The notes under the pieces are model-generated. The model had not been told where the DNA came from, made no database searches, and was given only the letters and a program-made list of their open reading frames with translations. Of a DNA stretch of 64,000 nt, positions 39,468-64,000 are shown piece by piece (positions within the stretch are counted from its first letter, which is position 1; every line of letters begins with the position of its first letter). Origin of the DNA: Pontederia crassipes (lineage: Eukaryota > Streptophyta > Magnoliopsida > Commelinales > Pontederiaceae); NCBI GenBank assembly GCA_030549335.1, contig CM060194.1, forward strand, positions 59,734,547 to 59,798,546, given 5' to 3'. The translations under genes were made by a program, and so were the position numbers.

Positions 39468-40956
39468 TACATTATCTTTTTTCTAAAATAAATACACATT
39501 TATCCATAATTTTTTATTAAATAAAACTTTTTAGTAAATATAAAATTTTATTTAAAATAAATATAAATATTCTATTTAAAAATAATTTAATATTAATATA
39601 ATATATTCATTTGAGTTGAGATGTAAATCTAGATTCGGTCCTGACCCAATCCGGTCGAGTGTTAAATAAATGAGACTCGGTCTTGACTCAATTATTCATC
39701 GGGTCGGGAAAATTTTGAAAAATTCCAACCGATGCAGACGAGGACGACCAGGTCATCTCGGTTCGTGCTCACCCCTAATTAATGATTATAAATATTTTAA
39801 ATATGTAATGAAGGATAAAAATAACTTTTATACAAATAAAATTTTTATTACTCCACCCCACATTTTATATAAATTATTATCCAAATATAAACTTTCTAAT
39901 AACACATTATGTCACCTCATCTCATCACTCATCACACTCCCTCCTCCTATATCTCCATTAGTTATTTGTCAAACAAATTTTTAGTGAGTGAATTATACGT
40001 GTCGTAAGTGTACTAATTATCCGGTCCTCTCAACCAGACTTTTCTCGAAGTTCAGAATTCTTGCACGTGTTGTCGTCGATAGTAGGTTTGTCCATTGCAC
40101 TGATGACGTGATGAAACAAAAATAATAATAAATCAATAAAAAATTTAAAAAAAAGAGGCTGCCATAACATAAGGCTGCTGCCCCTCGTCAGAGACGGAGG
40201 AAGGACGTGATACGACGCCCAGAGTGATGAGCAGGGATGGATCTACATATATTTTAGGGGCCTTTAAGTTTTTAAATTTTTATTAATTATAAAATTGATT
40301 TCAGCCTCGCTTAAATAATGATTCGAATGAAATTTTTCGCAAGAATTGTTTTATTCCGGTGGTTGGCTAGTGTGATGAGTTTTAGAGAAGTTAACTGATT
40401 ACGAGAACACAGAAAAGGTCGTGACCATTCCATTCAAGAATTGAGCTTTGGTGCGGCGATCACTACTCACGGGTCGGAAACAGAACGAACGGAGTAGAAG
40501 AACATGCAAGAGGAAAAAGAAGACGAAGAACTGGCGGAACGAACAACGAAGAACGTCTATTCAAAAGATTCGAATTACAATCAGCTATACATCAACGGAA
40601 CTCACAAATTCAATTCACGACCAGCTCCATTTATACTAAATGTCGTCTTATAGAAGAAGAATAAAGTGGTACATCAACAAAATAATCGTGCTACAATACC
40701 AGTGTGACGCCGACTCTGTAACTCTGGTGACGGCGTTCCGACAGCATCTGAACGCACTCTATTGGCGACGACGTCATGAACATCAACAGGCTATGCTTAT
40801 TTTATCACTTTCTTGTTTCTAGTTTGATTGGCTAATTTAATTAGGCGAAATGAGCCAAGTTAATAGAACAAATATTGGGATCTTAAGTGATATGTTGCCA
40901 AGATGATAAAATGGGTCTTAACATTGAAAATTATAAAATATGAGAAATACATAAAT
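39041..40956. other. gene-free AT-rich stretch with (AT)n array
   Basis: Long AT-rich region with a pure AT microsatellite at about 39434-39465. A 34-base segment near 40787-40820 resembles 10287-10320 beside the UGD gene (TTATTTTATCACTTTCTTG shared), suggesting a shared dispersed repeat. No gene recognised. Confidence 0.5.
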
Positions 40957-41312
40957 AGAGTTGTCCACGGGTCACGTTCGACCGATTCATCCCATCCAAT
41001 TTTGGTAGGGTAGGGTTGACTTATCCGATCCGACCCGGTCCAATTTGAATCGAGTCGAATGGTCGGATTATTCGACCATCTTTTTCTTTTTTTTTTCCTT
41101 TTTATTGTAAACATTTTTTATTTTAAAAAATATTCACATAATATTTTATCTTAAACCATGAAAATACTATTTTTTTATATTTTAAAGGTTTTATTTTCAT
41201 CTTTTTAAAAATTTTAATCATATAAACCTCTAAATTAAATAAAAAATAGATCAATTTAAATATAAAATATAAAAAAATAGGTCAGGTCGGATTGATGGGT
41301 GAACACTCCTAA
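40957..41312. mobile_element. possible MITE
   Basis: The left end GAGTTGTCCACGGGTC and the right end (minus strand) AGGAGTGTTCACCCATC are imperfect inverted repeats. The left part has repeated TCGACC/TCCGATCCGACCCGG words, a pattern familiar from a common plant MITE class whose ends read GTGTTCACGGGTCGG. The target-site duplication is unclear, so the assignment is tentative. Confidence 0.4.
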
Positions 41313-42432
41313 TGGTAAATATTAAAAATATATATTTATAAATAATATATATTGATAAATTTGTTGTTAATTCATATTTATATTAATTTTTAAATTAAAT
41401 AACCTGAAAAGAGTAAGAACTAAAAGGGCAAACTTATATTCTTCTAAATTAATTTTATTATCATGAATACATTTTATTATTATTTAAACAATTATAATAA
41501 TCCTATAAATAGTATTTTATAATCAGGTATTACCATAAGCTCGTGCAATAAAAAATAGAATTTTATTAAAATCTTTGTAATTATTTTTGAACCTTAACAA
41601 CATTGGTTACCACGTCTAATTCGAACTTTGGAGCTCGGCCATGACGTTTGGATGTGGCTAATGAATCTATAATATTTATTCAAGGTTCCGTGCAAATATA
41701 CATAAACAAAGAGATATTTCCACTTTGATCGGGGAGTTTCTGAAAGTGAAAAGGATGCTGCAATCATCCAACTTTATTGCTCGGGCTGATATATACAAGT
41801 TCAAGTTGCAGTGTCGCACCATGTAATGTGTCATTAACATCACATTCTCCACATAGCATTGCTCCCATTTGATCGGGGGGTACAAAAGATTTAGTTGCTA
41901 TTGGTACAAATTAACTATTTCATATCGCGCGGTTACAAAAAATTAAACAATTTTACGACTTGCTGTCAAAACTGCTTTCATTCAGTTTATCGAAATAAAC
42001 GTTACAAGATCATAATCCTAATGGAAGCAATCCTAGTTTGTGTTGTGCTGTTATATCTGTTCCCAGTAAGGATTTGGATTTTGAAACCTAACATGGTCTT
42101 GTTTGAAACCTAACATGGTCTCATAATCATGAGATCAGGGACACTGCGCAAGTATATGTAAAATTCCAGCATAAGGAATTATGATATGTACAAACGTCCA
42201 GTAACATTAGACTATAGGTGTCATCCTTTCTTTTCGCTGAAAATTGGTTCTTCTATCCCAATCTCAAACTCAAAAAGTATCGAATATAGGTGTCATCCTT
42301 TCTTTTCGCTGGAAAATTGGTTCTCTCCCAATCTCAAACTCAAAAAGTATCGCCGTGCGCCATCCCTGGTAGCTGGGAAAAAGCAAAAGTAATGCGAACC
42401 TTGCGCCTGCATTTGCTTGTCCACCTTCCCTG
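41313..42432. other. 3' flank of helicase copy B
   Basis: Non-coding. From about 42130 to the stop codon the sequence parallels 10490-10710 beyond copy A. It contains an extra 72-base tandem duplication (42213-42284 and 42285-42350, starting TATAGGTGTCATCCTTTC) that copy A lacks; it probably lies in the 3'UTR. Confidence 0.6.
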
Positions 42433-56931
<14,499 letters not shown>

Positions 56932-57080
56932 GTATCTTCTTGTCTTGGTCCCTTTGATAGATTGTTACCTCTTTCAGCTTTCCCAGATTAAAAACAAATT
57001 GCTATAAAATGAGAAACAAATAAATAATTAGGAGAAGCCCATCCAAAATCCACAAATAGAAAGAAAGGAACTTAATGAAA

Positions 57081-58231
57081 CAACCAATCAGTGTTGTCAA
57101 ACACGTAAAATGGACACGACACGGAGAAGCCGGGAAAACACGAAATCGTATACACGTAACACGACACGGCCGATTCTACCAGAAAATTATTTTATATATT
57201 AATTACAATAGACTCAGATAATATATGGCATTTTTTTAAAAATGATGCAGAATTGCTTACTTAAAATCATCAAACCATCTGCATACAAAATATCAAATCA
57301 TCAAATTTTCTAACATTCTCAACCCCTCACCCCCTCGGTTCATCTAATCACAAACATAAGGGAGGGACCGAGAGATGTTCTGACACTTCCTCTGTTCCTC
57401 TGTTCGCACATACAAAGAAAGAGGGACTGAGGGAGGTTCCTCACTTCCTCTGTTCCCAAACAAATAGAGGGACGGCGGGATTCAGCTGTTCGCACATACA
57501 ACAAAAGAGGGTTCGCAAACAAATAGAAAAAGAGGAAGGAAGGAGGACGGGCACAATCATAAACACGTAGAGACACACCACGAGCAGGAGGGCGTACCGG
57601 CACAGGCGGACAGCTAGGTCAGCGGGTGAACGACGTGAGAGGTGGCTGCAGGGATGAACAACACGATCAGGCGAAGTGAGGTCGCACATAGAAAGGCGAG
57701 AGATGGCACTGTGAGCAGCCACATACAAAGAGAGAGAGAGACAGAGAGAGAGAGGCAGAGAGAGGGAGCGGGGGAGCGAGGGAGAGTACCAGGCTACCAA
57801 CAGTAGAAGAAAGCGAACGCCGGAGTTGGAGCAACAGGAGCAGGGCACGAGAGAGTAGCAGAATGATCAGGATTCAGGGGCGCCGGAAGAAGTGAATGAC
57901 GGCCGGCGAGAGTTGGAGCAGCGGCGTCGTGTTTGGAGCAGCAGCGTCGCGGTGCATCATGGTGGCGAAAGTTGGAGCAGGGAAAAGGGGTTAGGGCATC
58001 AGCGGTTTTGGAAGGAAAAAGGGAAGTCACGCGCCGTCTCACGTGGGCGAACGAGCGGGAGGAGAAAAAATGGGGACGCGATTCTACCATCTCTACGTCT
58101 TGATGCGCGATTCTATTGCGTCCCAGTCAAACGCGATTCCGGGTGGAATCGAGCACGTTTCGCCGGGGTGGAGTCGTAGAATCGTACGATTCTACGATTC
58201 AAAACGCGTTTTTTACTACCTTGCAACCAAT
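57081..58231. mobile_element. hAT element upstream of helicase B, perfect 8-bp TSD
   Basis: 1,135 bp (57089-58223) between perfect CAACCAAT duplications (57081-57088 and 58224-58231). The ends are CAGTGTTGTCAAACACGTAA and, on the minus strand, CAAGGTAGTAAAAAACGCGT, short imperfect hAT termini. No transposase frame. It contains purine-rich ACATACAAAGAGAG blocks and a GC-rich right half. It begins about 160 bases upstream of the helicase B start codon, so it supplies part of that promoter region. Relative of the hAT at 18438-25000. Confidence 0.85.
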
Positions 58232-59230
58232 GTTGTCAAACATGTAAAAGGGACACTACACGGAGGGCCGAGAAAAATCCTAAATCATGAACAGGACACA
58301 TCCGTCCCTACAGATTATTTATTTATATATTAATTAACACGAACCTAAATACAATATTATAATTTCTTTGTAATGAAGCAAAATCAAATATTAAGCAACA
58401 TGTCAAAGGACCAATACCAAATTCCAAATTACCAAAACTAAACTAAGTTTTAACACAATAACGAATTGGCATATGCATAGAAGACGACTGATGCATTTTT
58501 TTCTGACTACTCTTGTAGCTGTAGATGTTCCAGCACTTCCAACTTCAGGCACATTTGTGTTTCCAACTCCTGAACCCGAATCAGATGCCATTTTCCTTTA
58601 CAGAAGGGCAACAACTGTTACTTTTATAATCCTAACTTAAAGGATTAAACAGGCCTAAGCAATTACTTATATAATCCTATTCTTAACTTAAAGTCATAAT
58701 TCATAAACACCGGTCTCCCTCTTGCGAGCCCTGCACAAGCAGGAGATGTCCCAGCTCGGGAGCAGAGAGCCCTGCGCTGTTCCCTTCGCTCTGAGGTCGG
58801 GAGCAGGGAGACAACAGCGCGGGCCTCCCTGCTTCCCTGCTCTTATCTGTGCGCTGAGGTCGCACGGCTCCCTGCTCGCGAATTGAGGGAGGGATGAAAA
58901 GAATGGCATGTGCGATAGAAAAAGAACGGCGAGAGAGAGAGATTGAGGGAGGGAGGAGTAAGGGAGTAACGACGACTCACGGCGAGCGATGACAGCAGGG
59001 CAGCAACGGGATGCGGCAGCAGCGCACAGCAGCAGGCGGCTGCACAAACGGCGGCAGGAAGCGGACGGTAACAGCTGGCGGAGGCGGCAAGGCGGAGGTA
59101 ACTAGGGCACGGCGGCAAGGCACGGTTTTCTGTTTCTTCCTTGATTGGCTTTGAGAACCGAAAAATCAAACGCTGGACCAGAGACAAAAATTTAAAGCTT
59201 TTTTAGACTCGAATAGTCGAACTAGACGAA
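58228..59230 (-). mobile_element. second hAT element with transposase N-terminal scrap
   Basis: Starts CAATGTTGTCAAACATGTAA immediately at the right duplication of the neighbouring hAT, with the same terminal motif. The minus-strand frame 58591-58403 encodes MASDSGSGVGN...GTSTATRVVRKK, a Ser/Gly-rich then basic leader like those preceding the BED zinc finger of plant hAT transposases; nothing of the catalytic domain follows. The right half is GC-rich with GAGGGAGGGA blocks like the other two copies. The right end is not precisely defined. Confidence 0.65.
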
Positions 59231-59259
59231 TTTTAAATTTAAAAAAAAAAACACCAGGG

Positions 59260-61951
59260 AGTCTGATAGAAACTTACATAATTAACAAAATGTTATATTA
59301 ATATTATATATTACATGTTAATATATATAATTACTCAATAAACACATTATTTATCCCATTATATGTATAGAAAATTAATATAAGTCATAAATAGCACTAT
59401 TACAATATATTACTTTTATAATTGTAAAATAAGTAAAATATAAAAATAATTATAAATGACATGTATTTAAATGACACATTATTTATAATATAAAAAGTAA
59501 TATCACAAGATCTGTCGGTCTTGCAAAGCAACTTTGACTCTACAATCCTTCGACAATAATAAAATCTTCCACGGATGTATGTACTAACATAGAACATTCT
59601 AAATGACTAAATTTCATATCGACATGCATGAAAAAGTCTTTTGATATGAATAAATGAGTACAACTAAGATCAATAAGAACATATGCATTTTTATCAAAGA
59701 TAGTCAACGTATATATCACTACATCAGGAGTAGCCAAAGCATCATGTTCAATTATTGCAAAGACACGTGCTTAAGTTTGTGGTCTCCCCGGTGAATTCGT
59801 CGGTTTTGATATACTTGGAACATTTTCATTAGTTGTTTTTATGCTTGTATCAGGAGTAATTTTCATTTGAGACTTCACAAGAGGATATACTACTTTTTCA
59901 GAATGCTTTTACTCTTTTCTATAAATCAACAATTTTCTATTTTGTGTTCCATTTGACTATATTTAAAATAACCTCCTGTGAATATTGAGCATTTTTTAGG
60001 ATGGCATCTTTCACAAATTATGCAATATGCATTCGTGCGGTACTGTTCTTATCTTAATCCAACTCTATTTTAATTTTCTGAATATGTTCTTCTAATTGCA
60101 CTAGCTTGGGTACTCATATTTTTCTAGTTGGCGTGATATTTTTGTGCATCATGGGATCCATTTTCATATCCCCTATTATTGTAGAAGTTATCATGAGATT
60201 GAAATGTGTCATCACTATATCTTGTCATTTTATTACTTGGCCCAGTCTGAGTAAAGTTGAAGTTTGGTCTTTTCAAGTGTTGGCTAACTTGACTTCTATA
60301 AGATTTTCAGTTCTTAGCATTGTTGCCACTAATTTGGAGTAGTCAGTGAACTCCAACACTTCAGCTTTTTCTTCGATGTTTAAGTGAAGTTCTCTTTCGA
60401 ATCTCCTACACTTGTCATTTTCATCTGATACTAAACTCGATGCATATTTTGGTAGTTGGGTAAACTTTAATTCATACTCTGCAATTGATAATGCTCCTTG
60501 TTAGATTTATCAGTGTACACTTTGGACAAATATTTCTTTTGGAATTCTCGAAGAAAGTCCTCTCATCCAAGAGTACTTGGAAAATTTTGACTATCAAGAA
60601 TTGTCTCCCATCAATCCAAAGCATCTTTTTGCAATAAGGAAATAATATTATCAAACTTTTCTTCATTGGAGCACCGCATCTGATTGAATATACTATCCAT
60701 ACGCTTTAATCATGCCTCTGCCTTTGATGGGTCAACTGTACTTTCAAAATTAATTGCATCTTATTTTTTAATTTTGTCGTAGAACCTATTTCTTTATATA
60801 ACTTGGGAGGTCAGGTTTACTCCGCTCATAATAGTTCTTAAAGCTTGTGCAGGAATTTAAGCAACACTTTGATTCTCAATAGTATTGACTTACACAACAA
60901 TATGATGAAGTCTTGATGGACCTGCTAAAATCTCATCATCACATAAGGGAGAGTTATACATCTCATACCACACCTTGTATTGATGCAAGAGATGAAACTG
61001 ATGGACTCCTATTAGGTCGACTGCCTGGTGGAGCAGAATGCCTTAGTCCAATAATAGCAAATTGGTCATCACCACGACGCCTACGTGATGGCATTTTTTC
61101 TTCTTTTAAAATAAAAATAAAAACAAAGTCAGAAGAATGCACTATCAATCTAATGCAAATAATGTCACATAATCTTAAACTTAGGTTATATTGTCTGCAA
61201 AATCTTATAACTTAAGCCAGCAGCTCGACCTCTTCTATATGCAGCAAAACAAGATTTAAGTCGACTCAACTCGAGAGCTTACGATTATATGAAAAATTTA
61301 AAATGGGTATTGTGAGCAACAATATTTGCTCAGTGAGTGAAATAAAATCTTGTAAGATGATACTCCATCTCATATGAAATCTTTGAAGCATATTATAAAT
61401 ATCTTTCTTAACTCAAAGCATGTTTCAATAATAATACTAATCTTTACTTCAAATAATATCATAAATAAAAGAAGTAACATATATCATTTTGCTATATTAT
61501 AAATTTATCCACTCACCTTGTACTTTATCCTTTCAAGGAGGTTTACTAGATTTCCCCCCTTTCACTTACAACTTGATTTTTCAGAACTTTCTAACGTCGT
61601 AAGGCGATTCGAAAAAATATTCCTTTAAGCAGCTATTGCTTCAGCGGCTTGAAATTTAAGTGATCACCAATCATATTTTTTTTATCATAATTAAGTGTTG
61701 TAACCCTAATTAAGCTTACTTAATCTTATTTAAACATATATATTATAATATTTAGAATTTTTATAATTTATTCCTAATAACTTTATGTAATTACTTTGTA
61801 AAGTTTATCAAAAATTAAGTAATCATTATGATCTAATCACAATATTAATTACTATATACAACTATCACTAAATGAACATCCAAACTAACTTAATATGTTA
61901 ATTAAATGCATTATTATATAAAAATGATATTTGTAAAGCACGTTTGTGACA
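59260..61951 (-). mobile_element. degraded Ty3/gypsy element
   Basis: Reads on the minus strand. LTR-like sequence (61951 to about 61219, TG start, related to 29930-32441) is followed by gag beginning MPSRRRRGDDQFAIIGLRHS at 61148. A capsid-like part spans 60780-60450 in shifting frames. Next comes a zinc-knuckle-like CERCHPKKC...GGYF...HKIENC at about 60040-59930, then a protease-like domain at 59737-59540 (AYVLIDLSCTHLFIS, where the family has DxGSTHSFIS). No reverse transcriptase remains. Multiple stops; inactive. Confidence 0.75.
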
Positions 61952-61979
61952 CTTTGCGTTCTAAAGAGGCATCGCAACT

Positions 61980-62750
61980 TTTCTCCCCCGGATTCAACCA
62001 TATATGATTCCCTTTCTCGTGAGGCTTTTTCTTTCTGGCATCATGATTGGATTCATGAGGATTCTCAAGCAGGTTTCCTTGCACTGATTCATGGACCCCC
62101 TCCCCCACTTTCGTAATAGGTTTTTAGGATAGGCACATTTCGAAGTTTATGGGCCTTCATTAGAGGATTGCCCCATTTTGGTCGGACTCATTCCGGACCT
62201 GAGAATAAATTTAATGAGACTTTACTGCTTGCAATTTCTATTTTTGTTTCCTCCTTGTCAGCTTGATTCCAAATGCCCTCAAGGAAGACTTCTGACTTTT
62301 GACTTATTTGACACGTCAGGGCGTCGCTTAAAGTTAATATTTTTGCTTGGTTTACGCAACATGATAAGATCCACACCAAACTGTATAGGGTGAGATGTGA
62401 ACCCCACATTGACATGTCATGTGTTCTATATGGAGAGGTGGACGATGACACCTCACACTTATTCTTCGGTTGCATTGAATTTTTAGAGGAGTTGTTGCAA
62501 CTTAGTTGGGCTAGTGGTCCACTCCTTACGTCGAAAGAATTTTGACAATCATCAACGTCCTCGGAGATAACACTAAAGAGCACCACTAGCAATTTTTTTA
62601 GTCGGTGCCTAAATCACTCGGCTCTAATGTAATCAGATTATTTTTTATGAAGAGAGATGTTAATTGTACATCATATCTCGTTCCTTCTCAGGAGTGGAAA
62701 TTTTGATGGTGGATATACTTGCCCTCCTTACTAGTACATTTTTCACGTCA
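61980..62750 (+). mobile_element. LINE relic (zf-RVT)
   Basis: The plus-strand translation around 62310-62475 gives RASLKVNIFAWFTQHDKIHT then SCVLYGEVDDDTSHLFFGC, matching the zf-RVT domain of the LINE at 43668-44447 with one zinc-binding Cys changed to Tyr. SDYFL near 62630 matches the ORF2 C-terminus. The segment at 62711-62740 (GGATATACTTGCCCTCCTTACTAGTACA) is a decayed version of the 3' hairpin. Older than the other two LINE copies judging by divergence. Confidence 0.7.
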
Positions 62751-64000
62751 TAATGATATATATAAGTCTTATTGGAGTTGGCAAACTACAGAGGAGGAAC
62801 TAAAAAATCATAAATTGGGAAACGATTTAAGTGATTATGGAACATTTTGACAATTTTAAGGATGGAATTGACAAAATTCTAATGATGGATATAGACTCCC
62901 ATCCTCTTTCGGGGGATTCGTGTAAAAAATATTAGGAGAGAGATATAAATACAATATGGCTCAAACATGGGAATTCCATACTCTGCGGAACGACCAATTG
63001 GTTTATTTGGTGGAGATTTAGGTGCCTCCTTGGGGATGTCCAGTATTATTCTCGGGCGAGTCCAGTATTATTCTCGGGCGACCTAGGCGGATTATTGGAG
63101 AGAGTGGTAGTTTTATGATATAAAGCCCTTTTCCTTTAAGCTTGAGCATCACCCTCTTGTCAACTGCTAATGACAAGAAGAAGAGAGGAGATGAAGATGA
63201 AGAGAGGAGATGAAGATGAAGAGAATGAGAGGAAAATAATAAGAAGAGAACCTTTATCAAAGAGCAAAAGTGGCAATGACAACAATGGTTGGAGTGGATG
63301 AAGGATGAGGTTTGGACGGTGGCGCAGCGACCTTGACGGTTGGCTGCAACAAACGAACGATGAGCTTTGGTCCGAGAAAGAGGAGAGAGATGGTTTTGTC
63401 AACCATTTATTATTGGGAATAGGAAAGTTGGGGACTTTTGTTGATCTCACGATCGACAGTTGTCTTGAAGATGCTCCAATGAGGCTTGGTTCAACGTCTT
63501 CTCGAGCAAATTTCTCTGCTTTGCTTCATCCGGTTCGTGATTTCCCCTCTCCCCACCCCAACCCCCTTCATCTTTCTCCATTGGAACACCCTTGCCAGAA
63601 CATCTGAGTCGGAATGCCCCTACCGGAGCACCTTTATCGCAACACTCGTGTCGAAACACCCCTGATCAGAGGTCGCTATCGTCGGAACGCCCTTGTCATG
63701 GACGTTGCATCACATTCTCCAGGTTTAGGGCATCAAAAAGTTCATCCCTGCCTCGAACACCCCTATCGGTCCTTCCATTCTTCATCGATAATGATGTCGC
63801 CCTAGAGGAGAGAGGTGTGTCGGTCATTGCTGCTCTTCCCTTTCTTCTTGTCTTTATTTTCTTCTACATACATATGAGAGATTTTGAGGCGGAACAAATT
63901 TGCATCCAAGGTGGGGTCCAGAGAGACGGTGATGTCATCGGACCTCTCTTGTCTAAGAGTCAGTCTGGGCGACGACGTGGGGTGAGTGCTGCGCTGGCAG
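62751..64000. other. unassigned right end of window
   Basis: No gene recognised. A 22-base tandem duplication (CAGTATTATTCTCGGGCGA, 63041-63086), GA-rich repeats (63175-63235), and a degenerate 20-22-base tandem pattern around GGAACACCCTTGTC (63580-63780) are visible. A plus-strand frame at 63305-63607 has mixed composition but no family resemblance. It may be another retroelement cut by the window edge. Confidence 0.45.

Noticed and set aside
59540-61150. Host genes on the minus strand
   Set aside because: The frames match gypsy gag, zinc knuckle and protease order with many stops, so they are a decayed retroelement.

Overview
This is a nuclear plant genome window and contains no prokaryotic features. 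The genes are spliced with GT-AG introns, and the spaces between them are AT-rich and packed with plant transposons (Ty3/gypsy, Ty1/copia, L1-type LINE, SINE, hAT, CACTA and Mutator-like). The UDP-glucose dehydrogenase gene has a single, very GC-rich coding exon inside AT-rich surroundings, which suggests a monocot. That is an inference; the species cannot be named from the sequence alone.

Layout: 1-8340 is gene-free, with a GA microsatellite, a 475-bp hAT-type MITE and two SINE copies. 8383-10178 (+) is an intact UDP-glucose 6-dehydrogenase gene (UGD) with a 5'UTR intron. 10711-17901 (-) is copy A of a DEAH-box spliceosomal helicase (PRP2/DHX16/ESP3 type), convergent with UGD and lacking exons 1-4. 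18438-25000 is a hAT element that received a gypsy element. The gypsy element was in turn hit by a LINE fragment, by a SINE-anchored retroinsertion carrying a biotin carboxylase exon, and by a copia element. 25774-29463 (+) is a broken O-fucosyltransferase-like gene hit by a CACTA element and a Mutator-like MITE. 29930-42430 holds gypsy LTR-like sequence, minisatellites, a 2.76-kb terminal-inverted-repeat element and nested MITEs. 42433-56931 (-) is copy B of the helicase, complete in 27 exons that splice to 1,052 residues, with a 5.7-kb LINE in intron 22. 57089-59230 holds two adjoining hAT elements. 59260-64000 holds a decayed gypsy element, a LINE relic and unassigned sequence.

Functionally, only two genes look fully intact: UGD, which makes UDP-glucuronate for cell-wall polysaccharides, and helicase copy B, which acts in pre-mRNA splicing. 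Copies A and B are a tandem segmental duplication. They share intron positions and much intron sequence. Copy A lost its promoter-proximal exons at a junction lying exactly at a hAT end, and it carries substitutions at conserved residues, yet its remaining 23 exons are all in frame.

The most interesting structure is at 21568-22371. A 772-bp insert flanked by a perfect 16-bp target-site duplication ends in a SINE with a (TTG)n tail. At its other end it contains an exon, with intact splice donor and intron, of the plastid acetyl-CoA carboxylase biotin carboxylase gene. It looks like an unspliced gene transcript retrotransposed through a SINE tail. Exon coordinates were read by eye from splice signals and reading-frame continuity between the two copies; single-base errors are possible.
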